From Thalassobius sp. Cn5-15 (GTDB lineage Bacteria; Pseudomonadota; Alphaproteobacteria; Rhodobacterales; Rhodobacteraceae): a stretch of 64,000 nt of DNA. Shown one piece after another: positions 44,098-53,234 of this stretch. Position numbers and translations under genes: made by a program. The first letter of the stretch is position 1. Every line of letters begins with the position of its first letter. The DNA lies in contig NZ_JAKRGF010000004.1 of assembly GCF_022347685.1 (NCBI RefSeq), positions 1-64,000 of the forward strand. Direction: 5' to 3'. The notes under the pieces are model-generated. The model made no database searches. It had not been told where the DNA came from and saw only the letters and a list, made by a program, of their open reading frames with translations.

Positions 44098-45162
44098 ATG
44101 ATTGACCGCGACGATATTCGCGCCGCTGTGGGCGCAGGGCTATTGACCGAAGCACAGGCCGCCTCACTGGGCGCTTTGGCCGACAGCCGCCGTGGCGCAC
44201 GCGAAGATCTTGAGCCGGGTGATGAACCGTTTGAGCTGTTCAAAGGCTTTAACGAGATCTTCATCGTCATCGGCCTGATGATCCTGGCCAGCGGCTGGGT
44301 GGCAGTGAACTCGCTTGCGGCCATATCTGAGATCACCAACATCCAGCTGCAAGTCGGCACCACCGCCGCCGTAGGAGCGGTGATCCTCTGGGCGCTGTCG
44401 GAATATTTCATCCGCCGCCGCCGTATGGTGGCCCCCGCGATAGCACTATCCCTTCTGTGGTCGGCCAATGCGGCGACCGGACTAACAACCTATTTCGCCC
44501 AGCCATTTATGCTGGGGCAGCAGGATTTTTCATCGCTACAATTGCCGTTGGCCCTGTCTGTGGTCGCCACCGGTGTGCATTGGCTGCGGTTCCGCGTGCC
44601 CTTCGCAATGGCGTTGATTGCCCTTGGGGTGTTTGCGTGGGCCCTGATGGTGGCGGCGAACCAATCTGGCACACCGCATAATTTCAGCGATTTGTTCCTC
44701 CTGTCTGCCGATGGTCCCTTCGCACTGATCACACTTGTGGTGGGCGGGTTGACCTTCGCAGTGGCGATGATGTTTGACATGTCCGATCCGCACCGCGTGA
44801 CCCGCCGCTCTGCCCAAGGGTTCTGGCTGCATGTTGTGGCCGCTCCGGCGCTGGTCAACACCGTGGCCCTGTCGCTGTTGGACAGTGACAGCGACGCCGC
44901 TTATACGCTGCTGCTAGCGGGGCTGATCGGCTTTGCCGTAGTGGCAATTGTGATTGACCGCCGATCCTTCCTGATTGCTGCTATTGGCTACACCGTGACG
45001 CTGGCCGCGATTGTGTTTGATGGCGAGGGCGCGGCAATGAGTGTGCTGCTGCTTGGCGTGTTTCTCGTCTTCCTTGGTGCGTTCTGGGCACGGATCCGCG
45101 CGGCGCTGCTGCGTCCCTTGGGCGTGATCCTGCCGTTGCAGAAACTGCCGCCATCGCACTAA
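44098..45162 (+). CDS. DUF2157-like multi-pass membrane protein
   Basis: A 354-residue inner-membrane protein. The short soluble N-terminus (MIDRDDIRAAVGAGLLTEAQ) and following helices resemble DUF2157 proteins. Roughly ten membrane segments follow, from IFIVIGLMILASGWVAV to VLLLGVFLVFLGAFWA. Start chosen at ATG 44098; the frame extends to 44053. Function unknown. It lies between hslV and hslU, and a bidirectional terminator follows. Confidence 0.68.
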   Translation: MIDRDDIRAAVGAGLLTEAQAASLGALADSRRGAREDLEPGDEPFELFKGFNEIFIVIGLMILASGWVAVNSLAAISEITNIQLQVGTTAAVGAVILWALSEYFIRRRRMVAPAIALSLLWSANAATGLTTYFAQPFMLGQQDFSSLQLPLALSVVATGVHWLRFRVPFAMALIALGVFAWALMVAANQSGTPHNFSDLFLLSADGPFALITLVVGGLTFAVAMMFDMSDPHRVTRRSAQGFWLHVVAAPALVNTVALSLLDSDSDAAYTLLLAGLIGFAVVAIVIDRRSFLIAAIGYTVTLAAIVFDGEGAAMSVLLLGVFLVFLGAFWARIRAALLRPLGVILPLQKLPPSH

Positions 45163-45190
45163 CTATCCAACATAGCCATGTCCCAATACG

Positions 45191-45223
45191 AAAACCGCCC
45201 CAGACAGGTACTGGTGCGGTTTT
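45191..45223. terminator. bidirectional terminator between convergent genes
   Basis: AAAACCGC (45191-45198) pairs with GCGGTTTT (45216-45223), one mismatch, then CCAG with CTGG over a seven-base loop. Flanked by A and T tracts as required for termination in both directions, between the membrane protein (+) and the DM13 protein (-). Confidence 0.85.
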
Positions 45224-45257
45224 GGTGTTCTGGGCATAAGAAACGCCGAAGTTTCGC

Positions 45258-45650
45258 TTAGTTCAGTTTGGCCACACCCAGTGGCACACCGGCGACCTCA
45301 CACCAGATGTAAACCTCATTGTACTGAGAAATCCCCTTGGTCTTGGGAACCGCATAATACTGTTTACCCTTCAACCGCAGCAGAGCGCCAAGAGCACTTT
45401 CAGGATCATAGGTACCATCCGCACCCAGACCAACGCGCGGATCCGGCCCACCATCAAGGGAGAAGTCATCCCCCAGCTCGACCACATATTTCCCCTCAAT
45501 CTCAACAATCTGAACGGATCCGGTGGTCACATGGTTCGACCGGCCCTCAAACGTACCGGATTGACCGGTCTCTGCAGCAACGGCCTGTTGACCTAGGGCC
45601 GATACAGCACCGGCGGCAGCGCTGGCGGCAAAAAATTGGCGACGGTTCAT
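45258..45650 (-). CDS. DM13 domain protein with Tat-like signal
   Basis: A 130-residue exported protein. The N-terminus [20 protein letters not shown] carries an RR motif typical of Tat export. The remainder is a DM13 domain: [38 protein letters not shown], and the conserved cysteine in [19 protein letters not shown]13 has been proposed to bind heme or carry out redox chemistry; that is not shown here. AGGAGGA is upstream. An extended frame to 45719 lacks the signal. Confidence 0.8.
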   Translation of the reverse strand: MNRRQFFAASAAAGAVSALGQQAVAAETGQSGTFEGRSNHVTTGSVQIVEIEGKYVVELGDDFSLDGGPDPRVGLGADGTYDPESALGALLRLKGKQYYAVPKTKGISQYNEVYIWCEVAGVPLGVAKLN

Positions 45651-45812
45651 AGGAAATCCTCCTCTGGAAAACACTGCCTTAGAAAACGACACTGCGGCGG
45701 GAATGGTAAGAGGCCTCACCTTGCTGTGATCCGTTGTGTAAATACCGCGCTGCCTTGTCGTTTGCCCCTCGCATGCTTAGGTTTGCTCAACACAGACAAG
45801 AGCCAGAGACAC

Positions 45813-47120
45813 ATGACCGATCTGACACCGCGCGAAATCGTATCCGAGCTGGACCGTTTTATCATTGGCCAGAACGACGCCAAGCGTGCCGTTGCCGTAG
45901 CCCTGCGCAACCGCTGGCGCCGCAAACAACTGCCGGATGACCTGCGCGACGAGGTTTATCCGAAAAATATTCTGATGATAGGCCCGACTGGCGTCGGCAA
46001 AACCGAAATCTCCCGCCGCTTGGCCAAGCTGGCCCGCGCCCCCTTCATCAAGGTGGAAGCGACCAAATTCACCGAGGTGGGCTATGTCGGGCGTGACGTG
46101 GAACAGATTGTGCGTGATCTGGTGGACTCCGCCATCGCCATGACCCGTGACCACATGCGCGAAGATGTGAAAGCCAAAGCCCGCGAGGCTGCAGAGGAGC
46201 GCGTCATTACCGCCATCGCCGGTGAAGATGCCCGCGAAGGCACCCGCGACATGTTCCGCCGCAAACTGGTGGCGGGTGAATTGGACGATACTGTGATCGA
46301 GCTGGATCTGTCAGACACCTCTAATCCTATGTCGATGTTTGACATTCCCGGCCAGCCCAGCGGACAAATGGGGATGATGAACCTTGGCGATTTGTTCGGC
46401 AAAGCGATGGGAGGCCGCACCACGCGCCGCAAAATGACAGTCGCCGAAAGCTATGACATCCTGATCGGCGAAGAGGCGGATAAGCTACTGGATGATGAAA
46501 CCGTTACCAAATCGGCGTTGGAAGCGGTAGAACAAAACGGTATCGTCTTCCTGGACGAGATCGATAAGGTCTGCGCCCGCCAAGAGGCCCGTGGTGGCGA
46601 CGTCAGCCGCGAAGGAGTACAGCGTGACCTGCTGCCTTTGATCGAGGGTACAACAGTCAGCACCAAACATGGTCCCGTGAAAACCGACCATATCCTGTTC
46701 ATCGCCTCCGGTGCTTTCCACATTGCCAAGCCCAGCGATCTGCTGCCTGAACTGCAGGGCCGCCTGCCGATCCGCGTTGAACTGCGCCCGCTGACCGAAG
46801 ACGATTTCGTCCGCATCCTGACGGAAACCGACAACGCCCTAACCCGCCAGTACACCGCGCTGATGGGCACTGAGGAGGTTACCGTCACCTTTACTGACGA
46901 CGGCATAAAAGCGCTGGCCAAGATCGCAGCAGATGTAAACCAGGCAGTGGAAAACATCGGTGCACGCCGTCTCTACACTGTGATGGAACGGGTGTTTGAG
47001 GAGCTGAGCTTTACCGCGCCTGACAAATCCGGCCAATCAGTCAAGGTCGATGCTGCATTCGTTGACGAAAATCTGGGGGAGCTGACTAAGTCCACCGACG
47101 TCAGCCGCTATGTCCTCTGA
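45813..47120 (+). CDS. hslU: ATP-dependent protease ATPase subunit HslU
   Basis: AAA+ unfoldase feeding HslV, 435 residues. [20 protein letters not shown] opens the protein, Walker A is [20 protein letters not shown], Walker B is [14 protein letters not shown], and sensor and pore motifs include [16 protein letters not shown] and [20 protein letters not shown]. The I domain lies between residues about 110 and 230. ATG 45813 gives the standard length; longer frames upstream run into the divergent DM13 promoter region. Confidence 0.97.
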   Translation: MTDLTPREIVSELDRFIIGQNDAKRAVAVALRNRWRRKQLPDDLRDEVYPKNILMIGPTGVGKTEISRRLAKLARAPFIKVEATKFTEVGYVGRDVEQIVRDLVDSAIAMTRDHMREDVKAKAREAAEERVITAIAGEDAREGTRDMFRRKLVAGELDDTVIELDLSDTSNPMSMFDIPGQPSGQMGMMNLGDLFGKAMGGRTTRRKMTVAESYDILIGEEADKLLDDETVTKSALEAVEQNGIVFLDEIDKVCARQEARGGDVSREGVQRDLLPLIEGTTVSTKHGPVKTDHILFIASGAFHIAKPSDLLPELQGRLPIRVELRPLTEDDFVRILTETDNALTRQYTALMGTEEVTVTFTDDGIKALAKIAADVNQAVENIGARRLYTVMERVFEELSFTAPDKSGQSVKVDAAFVDENLGELTKSTDVSRYVL

Positions 47121-47187
47121 TGTGTCAATTACAATGACATAACCAGCGACATAAACACGTCACTGGATAGGATACGCAAAACGCGTT

Positions 47188-47224
47188 AGCTCTGGGGAAG
47201 ATAACTTTCCCGGAGCTTTCTTTT
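47188..47224 (+). terminator. strong terminator of hslU overlapping the next start
   Basis: AGCTCTGGGGAAG (47188-47200) pairs with CTTTCCCGGAGCT (47205-47217): thirteen pairs with two G-T, loop ATAA, then TTCTTTT. The GGAG in the 3' arm serves as a plausible ribosome binding site for the TTG start at 47223, so termination and translation of the next gene are physically entangled. Confidence 0.8.
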
Positions 47225-48344
47225 GCGCGCGTTTCTGATGTACTGCCTCCTGATCCTGACCGCCTGCGGCGATCGCACTGCCCTGCCCCTCGCGCCAGAA
47301 GCAGCAAATATTGGCACTCATCAAAAGGTTTTTGTTGCCACGCAACGTGAGCGCGACGAACAGGGCTGGTTCAGCGGTGAGCGCGCGCAACAGATCTCCT
47401 TTATGGATGTGGGCGTATCGATCCCACCAGAGCGCGATGCCGGCAGTCTACCGCGTCGGAATGGCCCCGATCCCGACCCGCAACGCCATTTCGCCATCAC
47501 CGACCGTCAGGACTACGCCGACGCCAGCGCCTTCACCCACGCGATCCGCAACACGCTGCAACAGCTGCCAGTCAACGAGCGGGACGTTTTGATTTACGTG
47601 CACGGATACAACAACACCTTTGTCGACGGGCTGTTCCGCGTCGCACAGATGCAGACCGATTTTGAACTGCCCGGCATTGCAGTGCATTATTCATGGCCCT
47701 CGGCGGCGAACCCGTTAGGCTACACCTATGATCGCGACTCGGTGCTTTATAGCCGCGACGGGCTGGAACAGATGCTGCGCACCGTCAGCGCCGCCAACCC
47801 GCGCAAGATCGTGCTGGTGGGCCATTCGCTGGGCACGATGCTGGTGATGGAAACCATGCGCCAGATCGAAATTGCCAGTCCTGGATGGACTGATCGTCAC
47901 ATTGGCGGCGTGGTTTTGGTGGCGCCGGATCTAGACGTCGATCTGTTTAATGCTCAAAGCCAGCGCTTTACTACACTGCCGGACCCGTTTGTTATCTTTA
48001 CCTCTTCACGAGATAGAGCACTGCAGCTCAGCCGCCGCCTAAACGGCAGTGTCAGTCGTCTGGGCGGCCTGCAGGATGCAGAAGCCATCGGCGATCTTCC
48101 AGTCACGTTAGTGGACGTCAGCGAGTTTGCAAGCGGTGTCGGCATCGATCACTTCACCCCCGGCACATCGCTGTTGCTGATCCAACTGCTGCAGAAAAGC
48201 GTTGAACTGCAAGAATCGTTCGACGGCGATAGAGCTGGGCGTTCTGGCCTGTTGCCGGGAACAGTGATCACTGCCCAGCAGGCGACCCAAATCATCCTGT
48301 CGCCACTTTTGCTGACGCAGTCGATGCCCAAGCTCAGTCCTTAG
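47223..48344 (+). CDS. alpha/beta hydrolase (DUF900-type) lipoprotein
   Basis: A 373-residue probable lipoprotein with lipobox LILTACG near residue 15. The hydrolase domain shows DVLIYVHGYNNTFVDGLFRV, SWPSAANPLGYTYDRDS, and the nucleophile elbow IVLVGHSLGTMLVMET (S in GHSLG), followed by LVAPDLDVDLF and the late histidine in GIDHFTPGTSLL. Start chosen at TTG 47223 because GGAG lies seven bases upstream within the terminator stem; ATG 47238 would shorten the signal. Substrate unknown. Confidence 0.83.
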   Translation: MRAFLMYCLLILTACGDRTALPLAPEAANIGTHQKVFVATQRERDEQGWFSGERAQQISFMDVGVSIPPERDAGSLPRRNGPDPDPQRHFAITDRQDYADASAFTHAIRNTLQQLPVNERDVLIYVHGYNNTFVDGLFRVAQMQTDFELPGIAVHYSWPSAANPLGYTYDRDSVLYSRDGLEQMLRTVSAANPRKIVLVGHSLGTMLVMETMRQIEIASPGWTDRHIGGVVLVAPDLDVDLFNAQSQRFTTLPDPFVIFTSSRDRALQLSRRLNGSVSRLGGLQDAEAIGDLPVTLVDVSEFASGVGIDHFTPGTSLLLIQLLQKSVELQESFDGDRAGRSGLLPGTVITAQQATQIILSPLLLTQSMPKLSP

Positions 48345-48374
48345 GGAACACGGGTCGGATCTGCTTCACTGTCC

Positions 48375-48971
48375 TTAGCGACTCTTGCGCAGATAAACGT
48401 AGTAGGCACCACTGCCACCGTGGCTGATGTGCGCCTCTTGCACCTGCATAACGATGTGGCTCAGTGGGGCCATGCGCAGCCATTGCGGCACGTTATGTTT
48501 CAACACACCATAGCGCACCGGAATGGGACCGCCTTCATCACGATGCTTGCCCTTACCAGTGATCACCAACACCAGACGTTTTCCCTGCGCATGGGCGCGG
48601 CTGACAAACCCGATGAGCGCCGGATGCGCCTTGTCCATCGTCATACCGTGAAGGTCTATGCGCCCTTCAGGCACCATCTTGCCGCGCTTCATTTTACCAA
48701 ACTGTTTGCTATCCATCTGCACCGGCGTCTTGCGCAGGGCATCGCCGACTGATGGGGCCAGATTATGCGGCGCCCCTGCACTTTTAGCCTTCGCACCAAC
48801 GCGGAAGGCCTGCAGATCCTCCGGCCCCTGATGGGCGCGTGGTTTCTTCACCGGCTTGGGTTTCGGTTTCGGCAGCTCCGCACGTGTCAGCTCCGGGTGC
48901 ATTTTTTCGGTGGTTTCAGCAACCCGTTTCCAAAGAGCCACCTCATCCTCACTCAACCGGCGACGGGTCAT
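48375..48971 (-). CDS. Smr domain protein
   Basis: A 198-residue protein with a basic N-terminal half (PKPKPKPVKKPRAHQGPE) and a C-terminal Smr domain: RIDLHGMTMDKAHPALIGFV and RLVLVITGKGKHRDE, ending in a GGSGAYYVYLRK segment. The domain is a predicted DNA/RNA nuclease (MutS2-like). Its start overlaps the mltA stop by four bases, so it is cotranscribed with mltA and the Tim44-like gene. Confidence 0.9.
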   Translation of the reverse strand: MTRRRLSEDEVALWKRVAETTEKMHPELTRAELPKPKPKPVKKPRAHQGPEDLQAFRVGAKAKSAGAPHNLAPSVGDALRKTPVQMDSKQFGKMKRGKMVPEGRIDLHGMTMDKAHPALIGFVSRAHAQGKRLVLVITGKGKHRDEGGPIPVRYGVLKHNVPQWLRMAPLSHIVMQVQEAHISHGGSGAYYVYLRKSR

Positions 48972-50002
48972 AGCGCATCCTCCTCTGGCAGGGAGGCATA
49001 AGCACGCTGAATAGGCATCAAGACATACATACGACCCGGATCACGCAGGCGACCCGCAGCCTTGCCCGCTATATCACCAGTTCCAAAGAAGATATCGGCC
49101 CGCTGCGCCCCCTTAATAGCCGATCCGGTATCCTGAGCAATCATCAGGCGACGCATTGGCCCATCACCATCCTTTTCCACCCAGACCGGTGCCCCCAACG
49201 GTGTGTAGCGTGGGTCAACTGCGATCGACCTCAACGCAGTGATCGAGCGGTTCATCGCCCCCAGCGGCCCCTGTTCCGGTGATACCCGTGTCACCTTGCG
49301 AAAAAACACATAGGACGGATTGGTTCGCAACAGCGCAGCACCCTCTACCGGATTGCGCCGCACCCAATTCTGAATGACCTGTGCCGAGACTTGGTGTGAT
49401 TTATAAGTGCCGCGACGGATCAATTCCTGCCCGACAGAACGGTAATTATGCCCGTTATTGCCGCCATAGCCGACGCGGATATGCCCACCCGACGGCAAGC
49501 GGATCCGACCAGATCCCTGAATTTGCAGGAAAAACAACTCAACCGGATCATCGACCCAGGCGATTTCCAAACCACGCCCTTTCATTGCCGGGCCGGTTTC
49601 GATCTGTTCGCGGGTCAGCCACTGCCCCTTCGCCTCAGGCGGTTTGGCATAGACCGGATAGCGGTAGCGGGCCGAAGGTTGCAGCGATCCGTCCAGTTCA
49701 GGCTCAAAGTAGCCAGTGAACATCGCATCTTTACCCGCCTCTTCGATCATGACAGGGCGAAAGAAAAGCTCAAAGAATGCACGAGGATTTTCGATCGTGT
49801 CAGCCAGATTGCACAGGGTGGCATAATCCGGCTGATCCATATCCATACAGGTGTTGCGAAACGTTGCCAAAGCGCTGGCATGATCATCCTTGGCCCAGCC
49901 ATCAAGGTCCTGAAAATTCAGTATCTTGTAGGATAGCTCTGCCTGCGCCGAACTGGCCGCAAGCAGTCCTGCTAAAGACGCTGCCGCCAGTCGTTTGATC
50001 AT
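48968..50002 (-). CDS. mltA: membrane-bound lytic murein transglycosylase A
   Basis: Cleaves peptidoglycan glycan strands to 1,6-anhydromuramyl products; 344 residues. Signal peptide ends near LLAASSAQA. MltA features: FTGYFEPELDGSL, the GSGRIRLPSGGHIRVGYGGN stretch, SYVFFRK, and the 3D-domain catalytic aspartate region IAQDTGSAIKGAQRADIFFG. The signal has no lipobox, unlike E. coli MltA. Overlaps the Tim44-like gene by four bases. Confidence 0.94.
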   Translation of the reverse strand: MIKRLAAASLAGLLAASSAQAELSYKILNFQDLDGWAKDDHASALATFRNTCMDMDQPDYATLCNLADTIENPRAFFELFFRPVMIEEAGKDAMFTGYFEPELDGSLQPSARYRYPVYAKPPEAKGQWLTREQIETGPAMKGRGLEIAWVDDPVELFFLQIQGSGRIRLPSGGHIRVGYGGNNGHNYRSVGQELIRRGTYKSHQVSAQVIQNWVRRNPVEGAALLRTNPSYVFFRKVTRVSPEQGPLGAMNRSITALRSIAVDPRYTPLGAPVWVEKDGDGPMRRLMIAQDTGSAIKGAQRADIFFGTGDIAGKAAGRLRDPGRMYVLMPIQRAYASLPEEDAL

Positions 50003-50652
50003 TCGCCTGTGGCCACCAGTTGCCAGTTCGGGTTGTCACTGCCCATCTTGCGGGCGAAGGTCCAGACGTCCTTCTGGCGCTTGATCACGTCCACCTTGCC
50101 TTCGACAATCTCGCCGCTGGCATCCTTCACAACAGACGTCATCTCACCAACGAAACGCACGGTGATTTCGCCCAGACCATCGTTGATCTCTGCATCCATC
50201 AGCTGAGTTTCACGCACGCCAAAGAATTCGGCATCAACGCTCAGACCGGCAGCGTTACGGGCTTCGATCACCTCGGCGAAGCTTTCATAAACGTCGGAGC
50301 CAAGGAAAGGCTTCAGCTCTTCCAGATCGCCGCGTTCGAAGCCCATCAGGATCCACTCATAGGCAGAACGCGCGCCGCCAATAAATTCACCGACGCTAAA
50401 TGACGGTTCCAGCCGTTTCATATCCGCCAACGCAGCGGCAGCGGAACTATTTTCGTCCACGTGATCGATGATGTCGCGATCAGGGCCACCATCAATCACC
50501 TCAAAGGTGTTCTGACGACGTTCCTGTTGCGGTGCATCGCGTTGGACAGGTTTTTCAAAACCTTCCCGCGTGCCCAGCACATTCTTCAACCGCATAACCA
50601 GAAATACAGCGATCCCCAGCAGTACCAGTGTTTGCAACATCGCAGAGTCCAT
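49999..50652 (-). CDS. Tim44-like domain protein
   Basis: A 217-residue membrane-anchored protein. One N-terminal helix (about 4-22, MLQTLVLLGIAVFLVMRL) is followed by a charged linker and a C-terminal Tim44/MBA1 domain: AYEWILMGFERGDLEELKPF, LGSDVYESFAEVIEARN and VDVIKRQKDVWTFARKMGSD. Homologous to the matrix import motor subunit of mitochondria; alphaproteobacterial members are bound to the inner membrane. First of three genes in Tim44-mltA-smr; divergent from fxsA. Confidence 0.9.
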   Translation of the reverse strand: MDSAMLQTLVLLGIAVFLVMRLKNVLGTREGFEKPVQRDAPQQERRQNTFEVIDGGPDRDIIDHVDENSSAAAALADMKRLEPSFSVGEFIGGARSAYEWILMGFERGDLEELKPFLGSDVYESFAEVIEARNAAGLSVDAEFFGVRETQLMDAEINDGLGEITVRFVGEMTSVVKDASGEIVEGKVDVIKRQKDVWTFARKMGSDNPNWQLVATGE

Positions 50653-50759
50653 TCCATCCCTTTCGACGCAAAGCCGTTTAAACGTCCCGTTAGGAACCTT
50701 ATGTAGGTGACGCGGGGGGTCAAGTCCACCGCAGGCGGCATAAAGAAAAGGTCAAACTC

Positions 50760-51272
50760 ATGTGGCTTCTCCTTGCGTTCATCGGTGTCCCGATCATCGA
50801 AATTGCACTGTTCATTCAGGTAGGTGGTGCAATTGGTACGTGGCCAACACTGCTAATTGTGGTTCTGACAGCAATATTGGGCACATATATGGTTCGTGCA
50901 CAGGGACGTTTGGCCATTGGCAACCTGCAACGCTCATTTTCGGAATTGAACGACCCGACAGAACCGCTGGCTCACGGCGCAATGGTGCTGATTTCTGGTG
51001 TTCTGTTGCTGACACCCGGTTTTTTCACTGACGGGATCGGCTTTGCCTTGCTGATCCCAGCGGTTCGTTCGGCGGTATTCCGCTACGTCCGCGCCCGCTT
51101 CACGGTCCAGAATTTCAGCATGGGCGCCGAAATGCACCACGGCCCGCAATCCCAGCGTCCCCAAAATCACTCGCCACATCCCACTGATGAAACAATCATC
51201 GAGGGTGAGTTTACCGAAGTCGATCCAAGTAAAAAGCCAACGCATAAACCCTCCGGCTGGACCAAGCATTGA
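50760..51272 (+). CDS. fxsA: FxsA family membrane protein
   Basis: A 170-residue membrane protein. MWLLLAFIGVPIIEIALFIQ and the following helix segment LLIVVLTAILGTYMVRAQG match FxsA, which in E. coli suppresses F-plasmid exclusion of phage T7. SFSELNDPTEPLAHGAMVLI and LLTPGFFTDGIGFALLIPAV are the family blocks. The C-terminal tail is hydrophilic. No strong ribosome binding site directly before the ATG. Upstream of secB on the same strand. Confidence 0.9.
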   Translation: MWLLLAFIGVPIIEIALFIQVGGAIGTWPTLLIVVLTAILGTYMVRAQGRLAIGNLQRSFSELNDPTEPLAHGAMVLISGVLLLTPGFFTDGIGFALLIPAVRSAVFRYVRARFTVQNFSMGAEMHHGPQSQRPQNHSPHPTDETIIEGEFTEVDPSKKPTHKPSGWTKH

Positions 51273-51328
51273 GGCAACTCTTCCTAGCTGATAAGGAAGG
51301 TCCGAAAGTCTATTCTTGGAGATAAATA

Positions 51329-51820
51329 ATGGCTGACAATGGCGCCGCCCAACCGCAGGCCCCCGCGGTCAAGATGAACATCCTAAACCAGTTCATCCGC
51401 GACATGTCCTTTGAAAACATCCTGGCGCAAAAAGGCGCCACGGGTGAGGTGCAACCGGACGTCAGCGTTCAGGTAAACCTCGACGCAAAAAAACGCGCGA
51501 CGGAAAACCAGTACGAAGTGGCGATCAAACTGCAGGTCAAATCGACCAACAAAGACGGCGGTGAAAACCTGTTCCTGCTAGAAGTTGACTATGTTGGCTT
51601 GTTCCACATTGAAAACGTTCCAGAAGATCAGCTGCACCCGTTCCTGTTGATCGAATGCCCGCGTCTGCTGTTCCCGTTCCTGCGCCGTATCGTATCTGAC
51701 GTAACCCGCGACGGTGGCTTCCCGCCGCTGAATCTGGAAAACATCGACTTCATGGCGCTTTACCGCAACGAATTGAGCCGTCGCGCGCAATCCGAGGCAG
51801 CAGAAGCACCTGCAAACTAA
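51329..51820 (+). CDS. secB: protein-export chaperone SecB
   Basis: Tetrameric export chaperone that keeps preproteins unfolded for SecA; 163 residues. Key segments: MNILNQFIRDMSFENILAQK, VSVQVNLDAKKRATENQYEV, FLLEVDYVGLFHIENVPEDQ and CPRLLFPFLRRIVSDVTRDG, GFPPLNLENIDFMALY. Full length with the acidic/alanine tail typical of alphaproteobacteria. Follows fxsA by 56 bases; a GC-rich hairpin follows its stop. Confidence 0.97.
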   Translation: MADNGAAQPQAPAVKMNILNQFIRDMSFENILAQKGATGEVQPDVSVQVNLDAKKRATENQYEVAIKLQVKSTNKDGGENLFLLEVDYVGLFHIENVPEDQLHPFLLIECPRLLFPFLRRIVSDVTRDGGFPPLNLENIDFMALYRNELSRRAQSEAAEAPAN

Positions 51821-51828
51821 GACCTGAC

Positions 51829-51851
51829 GGGGGGCGGTTATACCGCCCCTC
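51829..51851. terminator. GC-rich hairpin between secB and dnaQ
   Basis: GGGGCGG (51831-51837) pairs perfectly with CCGCCCC (51843-51849) over TTATA, extendable by two pairs including one wobble. It separates convergent secB and dnaQ. There is no long T tract, so termination efficiency is uncertain. Confidence 0.55.
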
Positions 51852-51880
51852 ATCAGTAATAATTAATCATTGTCCGTGAT

Positions 51881-52621
51881 TTAATGACTGGACAGCTTTT
51901 TCCAAAGCGCATCATCACCCATTTTATCGATGAATGTCGTATGAGCGGCCGTTTCTTCATCAGTGATACGTGACGGCAATGTCGCCGGCCGCGGAAAGGG
52001 ACGCCAATCGTCGCTCTCAGATCCTTCAGCGCCGCCAGATCCTGCAACTGCTGACAAACCGAAGTCCGGCTGCCGGCCTCCGATCATCTCCAGATACACA
52101 TCCGCCAGAATTTCTGAGTCGAGCAGCGCACCGTGCAGCACACGATTGGAGTTATCTATGCCATAGCGGCGACACAACGCATCCAGAGTCGCAGGTGAAC
52201 CAGGAAATTTTTTGCGCGCCATCGCCAGTGTGTCCAGCGATTGATCCATCGGTAAGGTCCGGAAACCATTGCGCTTCAATTCGGCATTCAGGAACCGCAT
52301 GTCAAATTTTGCGTTATGGATAACCATCTGGGAATCCTGCACAAAGTCCAGAAATCCCTGCGCCACCTCCTTGAACAGTGGCTTGTCGCGCAATGTGATC
52401 TGACCAGGTTTTGCATCCTGCGGTGGTTCCAGCAGATCAGGACCAATGCCATGTACGCCAAACGCCTCATCTGGCATCATACGTTCGGGGTTCGTATAGA
52501 CGTGAAACGTTTTGCCCGTTGGCATGTGGTTGAACAGTTCAAGACATCCTATTTCAACAATCCGGTCGCTACCTTCCGCCTCAAAGCCAGTAGTTTCCGT
52601 ATCCAGAACGATCTGACGCAT
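51881..52621 (-). CDS. dnaQ: DNA polymerase III epsilon subunit (3'-5' exonuclease)
   Basis: Proofreading exonuclease of the replicative polymerase, 246 residues. Exo I: QIVLDTETTGFEAEGSDRIV; Exo II: VIHNAKFDMRFLNAELKRNG; Exo III: VLHGALLDSEILADVYLEMI. All four catalytic acids and the histidine are present. The C-terminal tail is long and low-complexity. Last gene of the maf-aroE-coaE-dnaQ run, a conserved block next to the origin. Confidence 0.95.
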   Translation of the reverse strand: MRQIVLDTETTGFEAEGSDRIVEIGCLELFNHMPTGKTFHVYTNPERMMPDEAFGVHGIGPDLLEPPQDAKPGQITLRDKPLFKEVAQGFLDFVQDSQMVIHNAKFDMRFLNAELKRNGFRTLPMDQSLDTLAMARKKFPGSPATLDALCRRYGIDNSNRVLHGALLDSEILADVYLEMIGGRQPDFGLSAVAGSGGAEGSESDDWRPFPRPATLPSRITDEETAAHTTFIDKMGDDALWKKLSSH

Positions 52622-52624
52622 AGG

Positions 52625-53224
52625 TTATCCCTCATCCTCAACCATACGGGTGCGTATGGTGTGCAGTAATGCCTCGACTTGTGCGCGGGCATGGTCTGGC
52701 CTGTCTGTTTCAATCTCATAATCAGCACGGGCACGTTTGTCAGCAATTGGCATCTGTTTGGCGCGGATCGCTTCAAACTGTGCCACACTCATCGTTCCAC
52801 GTGCCATTACACGCTCGCGCTGCGTATCCTCATCAACATAGACTGTGACAGTAGCGTCCATACCTTTATCACCATCAGTTTCAAACAGCAGCGGAATGTC
52901 GAATACCAGTATTTCAGAGGTTGCAGTCGCAATAAAATTCACCCGGTCTGCGGCCAAGAGCGGATGCACAATCGCCTCTATACGCTGCAGTATTGTGGGG
53001 TCTTCCATGATATGCTGTTTCAACACCTCACGCGATACCGCGCCGTCAATCACTGCTTCAGGTACCAGCTCCGTCATCGCAGGCACGGCCGCACCCCCAA
53101 CACCATAAATCCGATGCACCGCCGCATCCGCATCCCAAACCGCGCAGCCAAGATCGGCAAAGATCTGGGCTGTGGTCGATTTCCCCATCCCGATGGAGCC
53201 GGTGAGGCCAAGTTTGAACGCCAT
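52625..53224 (-). CDS. coaE: dephospho-CoA kinase
   Basis: Last step of coenzyme A biosynthesis: phosphorylates the 3'-hydroxyl of dephospho-CoA. 199 residues, P-loop FKLGLTGSIGMGKSTTAQIF at the N-terminus, then VWDADAAVHRIYGVGGAAVP, IVHPLLAADRVNFI, LVFDIPLLFETDGDKGMDAT. Same strand between aroE and dnaQ, with only three bases to dnaQ. Confidence 0.95.
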   Translation of the reverse strand: MAFKLGLTGSIGMGKSTTAQIFADLGCAVWDADAAVHRIYGVGGAAVPAMTELVPEAVIDGAVSREVLKQHIMEDPTILQRIEAIVHPLLAADRVNFIATATSEILVFDIPLLFETDGDKGMDATVTVYVDEDTQRERVMARGTMSVAQFEAIRAKQMPIADKRARADYEIETDRPDHARAQVEALLHTIRTRMVEDEG

Positions 53225-53234
53225 TACCAGCCCC

